From Aphrocallistes beatrix (Eukaryota > Porifera > Hexactinellida > Sceptrulophora > Aphrocallistidae), in NCBI GenBank assembly GCA_963281255.1, contig OY725492.1:2960104-3024103 (forward strand): a DNA stretch of 64,000 nucleotides, in the 5' to 3' direction. Both the position numbers and the translations under genes were made by a program. The notes under the pieces were generated by a model. That model was not told the origin of the DNA. It was given only the letters and a program-made list of their open reading frames with translations, and ran no database searches. Positions 9,990 through 21,655 of this stretch are shown in pieces. Every line of letters starts with the position of its first letter. Positions within the stretch are counted from its first letter, which is position 1.

Positions 9990-10880
9990 ATATGTTATGG
10001 GCAATATGAGAAATTGGTCATTTTGCATAATGCCTAGGCAATATGCATAATGTCCAGACAATATGCATAATGCTATTTTCTGAGTCAATATGCATAATGT
10101 CCAGACAATATACATAATGCTTCTCTCATTGGACAATATACATAATGTCCAGAGACAATATGCACAACGAACCCTTTGATTTCGGTCGCTTTTTTGATTG
10201 AATTTCTATGCCGCTAGTTATATAACACCGGTCGACACAATTCCACTTGTTCAAACATTGATCTTGCTCCCAGCAAAAAATTATGAATGAATGGGTACGA
10301 ATAGGCCATCATTAACTATTATTAGAAACTTATCTTTGCTCCACCGCCCGCATCAAGTTTACTTACCGCTTAACTATAGTTATTATTTAAAACATTACAG
10401 TGAATTTCAACTCACGATATATTTGATTGTTAACGGCTAGTGATTTACCCTAACATGCTAAACATATTTAGAAATAGGGTCATTGAAATATTTCCATGTA
10501 TCAGGCACTTCGCATGATGATAACACAAACAATAATGAGAGAATGATAATGAAATGCTACTCAATCGGCTATGACTCAATTCACAAAATTGTTAAAAATT
10601 AATTAGTAGAAATAGGCTTCTATTAAATTTAACCTCTGATCAATAAATAAATATCTTTGTTTAGTAAAAATAATGCTGACAACAAGAAAATTTGTATAAT
10701 GCGTATGGCAAATTGTATTTCGTATATTGTCCAATGAGAGAAGCATTATGCATATTGACTCAGAAAATAGCATTATGCACATTGTCTGGACATTATGCAT
10801 ATTGACTCAGAAAATAGCATTATGCATATTGCCTAGGCATTATACAAAATGGCCAATTTCTCATATTGCCCATAACATAT
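9990..10880. repeat. Foldback element with ATATGTTATGGGCAATATGA ends
   Basis: The ends are exact inverted repeats over at least 20 bp. Both arms (about 9990-10170 and 10715-10880) carry repeated units of the form GACAATATGCATAATGTCCA. The unpaired centre (about 10180-10700) is AT-rich with no coding signal. TSDs are not clear. Confidence 0.75.
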
Positions 10881-11070
10881 AGATTTAGATAACATAAATA
10901 ATCAAATGTATCCAAAATCTTATTTGCCAAGGCAACGAATATGATTGATAAATTAATAACTAAAATGAGTTGGTTTGAGTCGACTCATTTTAGAAATGAG
11001 TTTGTTGAACCAACTCATTTTTGAAACGAGTTGGTTCAAACCAACTCATTTCAAAATGAGCTGGTTGAAC

Positions 11071-12140
11071 CATAGCCTACTCTAATAATGCCTCACAGTA
11101 GACTGAAAATTATAGACTAGGGATGAAGTAGTAGCCGAATTAGGATTAATACACGATTAGCCTAAAATTGTTAACCATGCAGAATAGGCATTAAGAATGT
11201 ATTACCAGCATATATAAACATGGTATCAAAGTACATATATCCGTTGGAAAAATTTCGATTAGTCATCATATCATTGCGGAACAGGTCATTCTAAGGACAA
11301 TTTTAGCGATTTTCTAAGCTGTTTTAACCCTATTTCTAAATGGTATTAAGGTGTGATTTTTGTGTAGAGCCAAGATTAGTACGAGTTGATTGGAAAAATT
11401 TAGAATTTTTCAATGGAATGTTGTTACATTCTTGCGTTGCTATGGTAAAGCATTTTGGTCAGTTTGGGCTATTTCGTGCAAACTGTAGTAACTAGATCTT
11501 CAAATTTGATCGTATTTGATAGGCAATTGACTACTTATTATTAGGTGATAATACAACTTGAACTTCTAAATTCAACGAGTTTTGAGTTATGGGTTGATTT
11601 TAAGAATGTGACCAAAACACTAAATTGTCGCATAACTCTATAGTCTGTGAATTTAGAAGTTTAAATTGTATTATTACCTAATAGGAAGTAGCCGATTGCT
11701 TATTAAATACGATCAAATTTGAAGACCTAATTCTTACAGTTTGCAGGATATGGCTCAAACTGATCAAAATGCTTTACCATAGCAACGTAGGAATGCAACA
11801 ACATTCCATTGAAAAATTCTAAATTTTTCAAATCAACTCATAATAATCTTAGTTCTACACAAAAATTCTACCTTAATAACATTTAGAAGTAGGCTTAAAA
11901 CAGCTTAGAAAATTGCCAAAATCGTGCTTAAAATGACCTGTTGCACAATGATATGATGACTAATCGAAATTTTGACAACGAATATATGTACTTTGATGTC
12001 ATGTTTATATATGCTGGTAATACATTTTTAATGCCTTTCCTACATGGTTAACGATTTTAGGCTAATCGTGTATTAATCCATTCGGCTCTTACCGCATCCT
12101 TGGTTATTTTACTGTGAGGCATTATTAGAGTAGGCTATGG
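11071..12140. repeat. Long palindromic element, arms about 500 bp
   Basis: The ends CATAGCCTACTCTAATAATG and the complement close an inverted repeat whose arms remain alignable to the centre near 11600. Motifs such as GTTGCTATGGTAAAGCATTT occur in both arms. Related sequence is seen at 40-229. There are no open frames. Confidence 0.78.
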
Positions 12141-12255
12141 TTGAACCAACTCATTCAACTCATTCAACTCATTCATTTGATTACTACCAACTCATTCAAC
12201 TGATTCAGAAAAATGAGTTGATTTTGCCAACTCAAAATGAGTTGATACAGCCCTG

Positions 12256-12585
12256 CAGTAGGGTCATTCAAACTCCAGACTTTATGTTATGGAATACAAA
12301 AGTAACATTTCCACATTTCACACATACTCTTCTATAAGGATAAATATAAAATTTCGCTCGCTTGCTTCCAAATATTCTAAAAACCTACACTTGACGTTTC
12401 TGGTTATGCCCCTATTCCCCAATTAGTATCAATTTAGAGGTAGATTTCTATGTAAAATGACAAACATTGAACAACCCCATATAGAGAGGTTACACTGTAG
12501 TTTAGTTATAATCTGATGAATCGTTAATTATATAAAAGTAGCACTAGTGACATATTTGAATTTTAAAGGATCTACGTAAACTCAC
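12256..12585. other. Intron, nothing recognised
   Basis: AT-rich intronic DNA of the RNF213-like gene. I see no repeat match or coding pattern. Confidence 0.4.
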
Positions 12586-13013
12586 TTCAGAATATGTCTC
12601 GCTTTAACATATTCAGGGTTTCCTGATTTGTCAAAAGACAAGCCTTCCTCTACCAAGGGTTGAAATTGTCTAACAAGAATGACATACTTTTCTGCTAGGT
12701 CTCTATCGGATGTTAATTCTTTCTTGTGAGTACACAAAAATATTATTTCTTCAAGTAGAACATGCTCCAAACGTTTTAAGCGTTGATCATTAGTCTGTTT
12801 CACTTGTTTAATTCTTTCAAATATTTTTTTTGCAAGAGGTTGTTCCAATAAAAACGCTCGCTCCAGGAAGCTAAGTAAACTCTTTGACTCATTATATGCG
12901 TAATGTATCTTAGGGATTGTTATCTTCGTATTATTGGAAGATGTAGCTTCTTCTTCAGTTTTAGAATTTGAGATAAAGGACTCAATGCGAATCAATATCA
13001 CAGATTCATATAC
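12586..13013 (-). CDS. RNF213: RNF213-like, E3-module exon
   Basis: The acceptor TTTGTTTAG and the donor AA|GTGAGT give a phase 0 entry and phase 2 exit. The peptide includes IPKIHYAYNESKSLLSFLER, which corresponds to the vertebrate pattern PWVHLAYxxFRSRLxxF in the helical shell before the RING. The following roughly 90 residues are charged and helical. The exon reads through without stops over 143 codons. Confidence 0.85.
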
Positions 13014-13319
13014 CTAAACAAATTGAGAAATTATTTTCAATGGTATGGAGAAAATTCAATGGGAATCAATAAATTTGTATGTTAGAATATTATAATTATT
13101 TTTCGTCGTGATTGCTTTTCAACAAGGTTTCTCAATCTTTTTGAGAGATAGGAGATCATAAACATCAAGTGAAACCTGGCTAATAAGAATATTACATGTT
13201 TGGAATTCCGATTCTAAGAATTAAGAATGAAGAGTTTAGGTTAGCGAGGGTACTGTAAGTGAAAACGTGAAAAGTACTCAACATAGAATTCCAAATTCAT
13301 ACCAAAGGTAGATAGTGAC

Positions 13320-13541
13320 CATAGGCGTCGGATCCACCCGGCCACCCGGAATCGTCGGTTATTGGCCGGATAGGCCCGGAGGGCCTACCTGGCTGGGTAA
13401 AAGCTTACCCGATACATTCCCAAAGTCCTAGAACCGTGTATCAGGCAGTATTATGTATTGTGCCGTGAATGTAGCGGCCCCGGGATCGATTGGGCCGATC
13501 CCGGAGCCTACGGGCCGGTGGGCCCATTTCCGACGCCTATG
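13320..13541. mobile_element. GC-rich hAT-type MITE with 8-bp TSD
   Basis: The ends CATAGGCGTCGGA and TCCGACGCCTATG are perfect inverted repeats. The flanks ATAGTGAC at 13312-13319 and 13542-13549 are identical. The interior is far richer in G+C than its surroundings (runs of GGCC and CCGG). It lies in a 1-kb RNF213-like intron. Confidence 0.85.
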
Positions 13542-13689
13542 ATAGTGACTTCACCCTAAATCTATTTCACTCTCAGTTTAATCACATTTTGTCACGCAAC
13601 TTATCTGTGGTTAATTTGAATGCGTCAACATCATACTAAAAGGATCAAATCTCACCAATGTTGAGCAATATATAGTATAAAACTATTAT

Positions 13690-13958
13690 GAACTATTAAC
13701 TGTTCAGTATGGATGTCTATACAATATTATGCTAACGTCATAATGATGAAACTTTGATGATACAGCTAAAATCTACGTTTTATCATAAAAGTATATCATA
13801 AACTATACAAATTAGTGGCAAAAAGCTTTAGACTAAAAAAAGCCTCTCACAGACGGTATGGATTGTATTTTCATATTCTTGAATTGGTGACGCAGCATAT
13901 AATATTGCATTACCAGCCCAAGAATGTGGAAGCATGCACCCTTTCCGTCTGCGAGGTG
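13690..13958. repeat. Repeat with terminal CTCACAGACGG hairpin
   Basis: From 13829 (AAAAAAAGCCTCTCACAGAC) to 13958 the two halves pair as a long hairpin of about 120 bp. The 140 bp to the left (GTTCAGTATGGATGTC...) match the sequence to the left of the similar hairpin at 55408-55527, so the hairpin is the end of a larger repeat. A third hairpin relative is at 58475-58592. Confidence 0.65.
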
Positions 13959-14019
13959 CTTTTTAATAAATCTAAAATGTATTCAAATATCAACTGTAAA
14001 AATAATCAACCATTATTAC

Positions 14020-14192
14020 ATTATATTCATCTTGAGATCTGGGGAATATGCTCATGTGAATAAAATCCAACAGGTAGTTAAGCATATTTTGATAATCTGC
14101 TTCTTTCTGCATAATCTTCTGATCTATCAATCTTCCGATAGAGGTTTTGTCGAACAGAGACTCAAAATCAAACCAATTTGGTATTAAGTGCT
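14020..14192 (-). CDS. RNF213: RNF213-like, small E3-module exon
   Basis: It is separated from the preceding exon by an intron of only 67 bp. The acceptor TAATAG and donor AAT|GTAATA give the phase needed between the neighbours. The peptide contains FESLFDKTSIGRLIDQ and LLDFIHMS, matching the vertebrate FVEIFQQTPLGRFL and LKDFLLLTM segment in position and spacing. Confidence 0.82.
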
Positions 14193-14259
14193 CTATTAAA
14201 AGAAATAAGAATTTTAAATTCAGTATTACTCATTCACTATTAAAAAGCATGATATCTAC

Positions 14260-14730
14260 CTTGGAAATTCCTCCAGATCTGAATAACTAAATTTCGAATC
14301 AGAAATGAAAATGGAAATCTGGATTGGAAGAAAATTCCCCCAGTTCCATCGCTGAGTACAGGAACTCTCTCGCGAGGTTTCAGTGTGGCAGAAGAAATAA
14401 TGTCTTTGTAAGTTAGCACTAGCAAACGCTCATCTTTGAAGATGGCTTGCCAGAGATCGTGTATACAGGGTGGTATGTCATCCCTAGCGAGTCCTAACTC
14501 CAGATTTCCATTTCTATCCAGAAGCGCAATCAATTCTGCTAAGAGTGGAGTAATTGTTTTATTAATTCGGAGGTTGACCGCTTTCCTGAATGTCCCTGAA
14601 GACTGTATGTCTTCACTACAGTTAGCAATTCTCTGAAGCCAATCATATTCAGGATCTAATGAATGTTCATATTGTGCCTGCTCTTGGAGAAGTGCAGTTA
14701 TTCTATCACAGAGTGATTGAAAGAAAACAT
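14260..14730 (-). CDS. RNF213: RNF213-like, E3-module exon
   Basis: The acceptor TTTTCTGTAG and donor CAAG|GTAGAT bound the exon. The peptide has DPEYDWLQRIANC, then SGTFRKAVNLRINKTITPLL, then LLDRNGNLEL, LWQAIFKDERLL and FPFSFLIRNLV. These match the vertebrate block with EAGTFKHTLW, VTPLL, DRDGNLEL, LWMFIFSDTMLL and VPFSWKIKDYL in the same order. It is one of the clearest homologous exons after the AAA core. Confidence 0.88.
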
Positions 14731-14867
14731 CTACAGAAAAGTGTCAAATAATAAGGTGCAATCACCATCGGATCTGTCATCCAGCACAGATCTACTTTTA
14801 GCTTACTCATTCAAGTAAGGACTGTGGGCGTTCAACCTCGGGTTCTGGAACTAGGGTCTATTGTGTA

Positions 14868-15365
14868 TCCTTACTATTAAACTCATTGTGTATTTAGTTA
14901 TTTACAAGCGCGCTTCGCGGCTAGCGGACACTTTGTGTCCGCCAGAGGCGTCTTTTAGGTACATAGACTCACATTGATTAATTATAAGGTAGATAACATC
15001 AATTTGTCAATTTTGCATTTTTTGTTGTCTAATGATAACGTCATAACATAATGATGAGTTATCATTTTTTGATGTTGTATCATGTAAATAATAATAATAC
15101 TATACACAGTCAATTAAATTTTCAGCCTTCTATCACCTAAAATGGCTGAGCTATAGTCGAAAAATAGAAAATTATAATTATAAAAGGGTAACAATGACGT
15201 CATAATTCCATGATGAGTCGACATTTTCGTCTGAGGTCAGAACTTAGTGGAGCAAAAGACTCCAAAATGCTAAAAATCAGCTGTCTGTGCCTGGCAGTTT
15301 CTTTAATCAATTCGTTATATACGTTGTATATCCTTACTATTAAAACTCGATTAATGAGTATATTA
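14868..15365 (-). mobile_element. Helitron-like copy flanked by two forward 5' termini
   Basis: A diverged reverse body with 3' terminus runs from 14905 (CAAGCGCGCTTCG) to about 15320. A forward 5' terminus (TCCTTACTATTAAACTC, 14868) lies on its left and another (TCCTTACTATTAAAACTCG, 15331) on its right. So three copies or fragments of mixed orientation are packed into 500 bp. Confidence 0.75.
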
Positions 15366-15640
15366 GAAGAGTATATCAAAAAATTCAAAAGAGTGAATTT
15401 ATAGATGCACACTGTTCAAATAGATTTCTTTGGGCACCAAATATTCACCATAAATAATTTAAGCAATTCGGAGATGATTTAGTCGTCCCGCAAGGTAGGC
15501 TTCCCCTCGTGCAGATTTAGAATGGGATTTGTTCGGTTTGCGAATTAAAATTGCAAAAAGCGTACTTCTGATGCACAAAGAAACTGGCAACTTCATTTTC
15601 GAGATATTAGGGGGGGTTTATACCAGCTAATAGGTCATTT
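15366..15640. repeat. Remnant of the GGGTGCTCC foldback MITE
   Basis: It aligns loosely with the left half of 5674-6215: GATGCACACTGTTCAAATAG, GGTAGGCTTCCCCTCGTGC and AAAAAGCGTACTTCTGA. The terminus is lost. Confidence 0.6.
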
Positions 15641-16129
15641 CATTAGTACTGAGCCGTTATCTGTAGTCAGAAGTTAGTAGAATTATCCTATTTTTGATTT
15701 GTCCATTGTATAGCTCAGGGGATCTGCTTTCGATTACATACAGAATTACTGTGATAGGACAATTATTGTGGTTCCTACATCCGATTTGTACATCAGTTTA
15801 GGATACTGCCTTCAAATATGATTTTTTAGTTTTCTAAGGCTGTATTTCATTTCTAAGTAAATTTAGATTAAAACTGATCCTTCCATTAAATTCTACATAT
15901 TAAAAAACACACATAAATATTGATTTATTTGTAGCATTATGGTTTTAGGCTGGGGAATAAATTGTTTATGAAATGGAACTCATCCCAAATCGAATGAACA
16001 AATTGAAAAAATGGGGGTTACCCCCAAATAAAACCCTATAGGTTTACCATATATAGCTTCGAAAATACGATATTTTAATCTACATCAACTCAACCGTTAA
16101 AAAATATCTCTAGAATCTTATATATTAAA
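15641..16129. other. Intron, nothing recognised
   Basis: AT-rich intronic DNA with no repeat relatives that I can recognise. Confidence 0.4.
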
Positions 16130-17216
16130 ACGCTAGGATTTTCATGTTTATTCAGGTTGATTGAAGAATTGGCAAGTCGTAGAGATACGAAAATTGGCAT
16201 GTAGGTGTCAAATGATGAATCTACGATTAAGTTCGAAGATCTAAGCAAAATTTTCGCACCTCTGCAAAAAAAATGGGAAACAATTTTTCGTACCTTTTCT
16301 ATACAATACTAAGTACGACTTCACTCACAATTGAAATCATTGTACGACGCTATTGTAGGCTGTCATTGTTATTAATACTTCAAAGCAATAACTTACGTAT
16401 AGAGATGTCTCAATTACATTATAGTGTATAGCAATAAAAAAGGTTTTGTGCATATTTTCACACCAATATGATAAATTATTTGCATACTTTTGTTTACATT
16501 AAATACATAAAGTAAACAAATTACAAAAATAGGCTTGAGACTTACTTCCAACGGTTGACATGGGGTCTTTAGGGGCGTAGATTTAGAATATTATATTTTC
16601 GGATTTAATATGAGAAATTATTTGTTAACATTTGTTTACAATATTTATATAAAGTAAACAAATTCCAAAAATAGGCTAGATTGAGTAATTCCAGGCGGCC
16701 ACAGGGTGACTCTGCGGACTCAATGTCTGCAAGTCGCGCAGCGCAAGAAAACGAAGCGAGCTTGTATTTAAAAAATACAAGTACAATGATTATTGATTTT
16801 ATATGTCTTAAATCAATTGCTATTAAAAGTATTTCATTGAAAAATTACTTCAACTGAATCTGGCAATAGTGTGGATCCCTGACACCCGCTAAGTTGATGC
16901 TCATGGGACAATTTATAATTCTCGAGTTATAAATGGTCAACTTATTTCATTATTGATGGATCGTGATGACGAAATAACTAAATGATGATTCATCATTTAT
17001 GGTTATTCGAATTCCAACTTTCCAGAACAAATAATTGTATGAGTTATTCCCAAAAAACTAATTTTCTTAATTATAAAATAAGACAATAACATGATAATTT
17101 TCGTAATGAATTGACATTTTCGTGTGAGATTCGTACTTGCTCCAGCCAGTGACAAAATATTCCGGTGTACCAAAACTCAGCTTCCTAAGACCAGCAGTTC
17201 CTTCAACCAATTCCAT
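16130..17216. repeat. Two old Helitron-like relics
   Basis: A forward relic (about 16130-16764) keeps a GTTGATTGAAGAATTGGCAA box, GGCATGTAGGTG and a 3' end with CGCAGCGCAAG...GCTTG. A reverse relic (about 16920-17216) keeps CAGTTCCTTCAACCAATTCC and parts of the body. Both are much more diverged than the other copies. Confidence 0.6.
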
Positions 17217-17251
17217 TTAAAATATTATATACGTATTAAGTTGTATATACT

Positions 17252-18560
17252 ATACTGTCGCACAAAAGAATGACCACGTGAAAAAAGCCCCCCCCCCCAT
17301 GATTGATGTTTCACTATAATTGGGATGGGGAACACAATTTTACGCAGCTATCGTAAAAAACACCCCCACCATGGATACGTATTTCGATTAGCACACATTT
17401 TACTCTTGCTATTATTTAGATCAGGCTTGTCCAAACCTACAGCCCGCGAAATAATTATATCCAACCCACCCACATGCTCGGGAACTGTTACCAGGTGCGC
17501 GCGATACTTGATTGAGTGAAACCTATTTGAGCGAACCAAATTAAGAGAAACCCAATTTTGCGTACCCAAATTGAAAGAAACCATTTTCAAAAAAGGTGCG
17601 ATTTAAAGAACTTTATAAATCCTTAAATTTTTAATTGAGTTTTGATCAAATGATTATCTGGCACATAAATCTGGATTTCTCTCAACTGGAACAGCTCATA
17701 TAAATTCCAAAAATATAAACCATCTCAAACAATACTAAAATATCAAATTAAAAATGTCAAAACCAAATCTAGATAATTCCCAACTGAGACTCATTTATCA
17801 GGAATATTACCGATTGCTACATCAAGTATGCGAGCAGATACATTGACTCTTTGTATAAACTAAAACAATTTCAGATATCCCAATATAATTGTTTACTTTT
17901 ATTAAAGTTCGCATAATTAAATAAAGTATGTCATGATTTTGCTGAAAATCATTACAAGAATCCCATATTTTCCCGCGAACAAAAAAGGTTGGATAAGCCT
18001 GATTTAGATACAATGTACAAACGTGAATCATCGAATTTATGATTAAATGTTCTTTGGCTTTTCAGTAGGGATTTCACATGCTGAATATTTTCACTTTCAA
18101 GTCTACCTCAACTGAGAAGCCAAAGAGCATGTAATCATAAAGTTATTCAATAATGGCCAACCCCTTCAGAAAACAAGATTTGGAGCATTTCCCTAGGTTT
18201 TAACAGAAAAACCGTAGATGCTAAACATTGCGATTCTTGATACAAATATTCATATTTTCCATCTTTATTACAAATAAAAGCGATTGGTGAGTATATAAAT
18301 TGACAAAAATAATCGGATTTGGCATCAAAATCATTCAAAATAAAATCCTGGGATGTTTGGAAAGTATGTTATTCAATCAGTCACATTTGTACATTGTATA
18401 TAATAATAGCAAGGATAGAATGTGTAGTAATCAAAATACAATGGTGGGGAGGGGGCATTTTTATGATAGCTGCGCCAAATGTCGCTCCCCTTCCCAATTA
18501 TATCGAAACACCCATGGTGGGGGGTTTCGCGGGGGTCATATTTTTATGCAACAATACTAG
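17252..18560. repeat. Foldback element with arms near 190 bp, split by a hAT MITE
   Basis: The left arm (17252-17420, continuing at 18010) and the right arm (about 18370-18560) are complementary: GTCGCACAAAAGAATGACC pairs with GGTCATATTTTTATGCAAC, and CTTGCTATTAT with ATAATAGCAAG. Cytosine runs near 17287 match guanine runs near 18515. The hAT MITE at 17422-18001 interrupts the left arm. Confidence 0.72.
17422..18001. mobile_element. hAT-type MITE, 580 bp, with 8-bp TSD
   Basis: It starts CAGGCTTGTCCAAACC and ends GGTTGGATAAGCCTG. ATTTAGAT is duplicated at 17414-17421 and 18002-18009. The start resembles the larger hAT element at 51583-53937 (CAGGGGTGCTCAAAC). It has no transposase. Confidence 0.85.
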
Positions 18561-18834
18561 ATTTACCGGCAAAAGCTTTCAACAAACTACCTGTAATTAA
18601 TCGTGATGAGTTCAGAAAAGTTGCAAACGATAGAATAATACTTATTCATTGATAATAAGTAAGGAGAAATGATCATTTCGACCTCATTTTACCACATCAC
18701 TTAAAATAGCTAGGTTTCCTTGGAATTATTTGTCCAAATCGAAATCTAACAATGTAAAAAGATATTATTATTATGTGACACGCCGAGCAATTGAATAATT
18801 TGAACTAAGATTTTCGGAGTGCTAATTTAGTAGG

Positions 18835-18879
18835 TAGGTGGAGAATTAGACAGGTAAGATCTGTCTAATTCTCCACCTA
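18835..18879. repeat. Perfect 19-bp hairpin
   Basis: TAGGTGGAGAATTAGACAG is followed by a 7-base loop and its exact complement. It is isolated within an RNF213-like intron and has no T-run after it; its role is unknown. Confidence 0.8.
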
Positions 18880-19657
18880 AAAACCAAAAAAATGTTCCTT
18901 GTTCTTTCCCGAACATTCTGCGTTAGGATATCTTGAAGAGAATTCAAGGGCTCTTCAACTATTCCTAAAGTTGGAGTTGGATAAATGATCTTGTGCATAG
19001 GCATAGGATCCGGCAAATGCCGGACCGCTTTTAGGCAGCCCTATAATAGGCATAGGAGCCGGTCCAGCTGGTCCGACATTTGCCGGACCACTTTTAGACA
19101 ACCCAGGGAACCCATCAAAATGTGGTCCATTCAATTCACCCCCACTGAACTCCAATTCTACTTGATAGGGATTTTAGCACTTGTCATTATGAGACTAAAA
19201 GTAGTAATCATCCTCAAAATGCACTAATTAGAATTTAATGATAAAATATTTTATTGTTAAGCCGGACCAGTTTACTAAAATCAGTGTTTTTGCCGTACCA
19301 CTTTTGAAGTGATGCTACGCCCCTGTTGTGAGATCACTGGATTCGTTCATATTACTTTTAACACATTTAAAATTAATTGTTCGATAGATATAGCTTGGAA
19401 ATGGAAAAACGGACATAATAAGCCCTATGGAATCCGCCTGTTTAACTTATAAATACATCTTCAATGTATCTAATTTTTAGTTTTCAACCAATTAAACTCA
19501 GCCTGTGCATGGGTTTTCCAAATATCGGCCCACTTTTTAGTACAAATTCCAATAGAAACAAACTAGATGAATGCAACCTTTCAAACATTTTGAAATTTTG
19601 TGTGCATCTAAACATTTTGTGCATCTAAACATTTTGTTAATTTTTGCGCCACCTTGA
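18880..19657. other. Intron with a short GC-rich repeat, otherwise unassigned
   Basis: Two similar blocks near 19000 and 19065 carry AATGCCGGACCGCTTTTAG and TTTGCCGGACCACTTTTAG, with a third weak match near 19290. This may be a decayed terminal-repeat element ending near 19320. The rest shows nothing. Confidence 0.4.
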
Positions 19658-19683
19658 TCCTTACTATTAAAACTCGATTAATG

Positions 19684-19719
<36 letters not shown>

Positions 19720-20250
19720 CAGTGGCGGACACTTTGTGCCCGCCGGAGGCTCCCTTCGGTCGCCTGGGGTCACATTGGTCAATTATAAGGGAGATAACAT
19801 CTCTAAATATGTCCATCTTAGTGTTAAAATCGATATCACTCGAAAAATCACCAAATTTGTCAATTTTAAAAATTTTGATGCGTAATGATGACGTCATAAC
19901 AGAGTGATGAGTAATTGTTTTTTGAAGATAGTTGCATCATATGTGAGGTATGTTAGTATACAGATTTTTTTAAAATTTCAGCCTGCTATCTCTTATAATG
20001 GCTGAGTTATGCTCGAATAACCGTATTGCTTAACTTTGAAAATGTGAAAATGTGACAATGACATCATAATTCCATGATGAGTCGACATTTTGCTCTGAGC
20101 TCAGAACTTACTGGAGCCATAGCCAAAAATCAGCCTTCTACGCCTGGCAGTTTCTTCAATCAATTCGTTACATAGATATATATACGGGTGTGTATATATA
20201 TACACAAACAAACAAATAAACAAACATTAATCGAGTTTTAATAGTAAGGA
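19658..20250 (-). mobile_element. Helitron-like copy with 5' termini at both ends
   Basis: A forward 5' terminus (19658) and TA tract lead directly into a reverse body that has lost its last 35 bp (it begins GGCGGACACTTTG at 19723) and ends with a normal 5' terminus at 20250. The outer ends are therefore inverted repeats. Confidence 0.8.
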
Positions 20251-20260
20251 TGTGTATATA

Positions 20261-20413
20261 CAGTCGACTCCGCTTAATAGGGTCACTGTTTAATCGGGTT
20301 AGCCGCTTAATCGGGTCACTTTTGGCAGGACCGGAATAGCTCTCACACATAGAGGCTAATACAAAAATATTTTCGGTTAATAGGGTTCACCGCTTAATCG
20401 GGTCAAAATACTG
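20261..20413. mobile_element. pogo/Tigger-type MITE (family C), shortened
   Basis: The left end is CAGTCGACTCCGCTTAATAG, with inner repeats of GCTTAATCGGGTCA. The right terminus seen at 44965 is missing here. Related copies are at 44780-44965 and 58088-58273. Confidence 0.78.
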
Positions 20414-20427
20414 TGTATATATATATA

Positions 20428-20904
20428 CAGTGCCCGGACAAAAGTATTCGGCCACCACATAAACGTCCATACAAATAGTATTAAAGTGGATCTGGTCATA
20501 AAGGAATGTGTATTCAAACTGTTAGAAATACTCTATTTTTGATTTCTAATTCCTAATCTACACATTCTAATTACTCACAATTGAGATCCTCAACTCAATA
20601 ACTAACTCCCAAAATTATAAATATCTACCTTTGATACTTGATTCTACTTATCCAGAGTCACAGCCATTATATATGATGGCGATTAGTGACACAAAGTGGC
20701 AGAGGTTGATAATTTTCTGCATGAGAATTAGTATTTGTATTGAAAGTTTCAAAAATTAGTAATTCGGATGTGTAGTTTACGAATCTGAAATCAAAAATAT
20801 AATATCTCTTCTGTTTGATTATATATTCCATTTTGAATAGATCCACTTTAATACTATTTGTATGGAGGTTTTCGTGGTGGTCGAATACTTTTGTCCGGGT
20901 AGTG
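20428..20904. mobile_element. Tc1/mariner-type MITE, 477 bp
   Basis: The ends are CAGTGCCCGGACAAAAGTATT and its inverted partner (GTCCGGGTAGTG), with TA flanks. The subterminal arms CATACAAATAGTATTAAAGT and ACTTTAATACTATTTGTATG pair exactly. A right-end fragment of the same family lies at 41570-41637. Confidence 0.85.
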
Positions 20905-21412
20905 TATATATATATATCAGTAACGAATTAATTGAAGAAACTGCCAGGCGTAGAAAGCTGATTTTTGGCATGTGGGAGGCTTTTGGCTATGGCTCCAGTA
21001 AGTTCTGAGCTCAGACGAAAATGTCGACCTATCATGGAATTATGACATCATTGTCACATTTTTAAAAGTTAAGCAACACAGTTATTCGGGCATAACTCAG
21101 CCATTATAGGAGATAGAAGGCTGAAATTTTAATAGAATCTGTATACTAACATGTCTCACATATGATGCGACTATCATCAAAAAATGATGACTCATCACTT
21201 TGTTATGACGTCATCATTACTCATCAAAATTTTTAAATTCACAAATTTGGTGATTTTTCGAGTGATATCGATTAGCACAGTAGAACAGACATATTTAGAG
21301 ATGTTATCTCCCTTATAGTTAACCAATGTGACTCCAGGCGACCGAAGGGAGCCTCCGGCGGATACGAAGTGTCCGCCAGCCGCGCAGTGCAAGCAAGCGC
21401 GAAGCGCGCTTG
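20905..21412 (+). mobile_element. Helitron-like body with 3' end
   Basis: A TA tract and AGTAACGAATTAATTGAAG are followed by a full body ending GCGCGCTTG, then T. Both TGACGTCA-type sites are present, one as TGACATCA. Confidence 0.82.
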
Positions 21413-21634
21413 TATTCTATTAAAATCTCAGCCTTCTATCTCCTATAATGGCTGAGTTATGCTCGAATAACTCTGTTGCTTAACTTTTAAAAATGTGACA
21501 ATGACGTCATAATTCTATGATGAGTCGACATTTTGCTCTGAGCTCAGAGCTTAGTGGAGCCATGGCCTAAAGACTCCCACATGCCAAAAATCAGCTTTCT
21601 GTGCCTGGCAGTTTCTTCAATCAATTCGTTACAG
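21413..21634 (-). mobile_element. Helitron-like 5'-half body
   Basis: A reverse copy truncated at ATTCTATTAAAATCTCAG and running to GTTACAG plus a TA tract. It directly abuts the 3' end of the previous copy. Confidence 0.75.
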
Positions 21635-21655
21635 ATATATATATATATAAATAAA

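Larger units (their letters stand above)
9767..12255. repeat. Composite of nested foldback elements
   Basis: The outer ends GGTTGTATCAACTCAT (about 9771) and ATGAGTTGATACAGCC (about 12238) are inverted. Inside lie tandem CAACTCATT-type motifs at 9780-9890, 10965-11070 and 12142-12235, and two long palindromes entered separately (9990-10880 and 11071-12140). No terminal duplication is recognisable, so the outer unit is an interpretation. Confidence 0.6.

Noticed and set aside
19683-19907. Plus-strand frames starting in a TA microsatellite
   Set aside because: They begin with YIYIYI-type translation of TA repeats and continue in a Helitron-like body.
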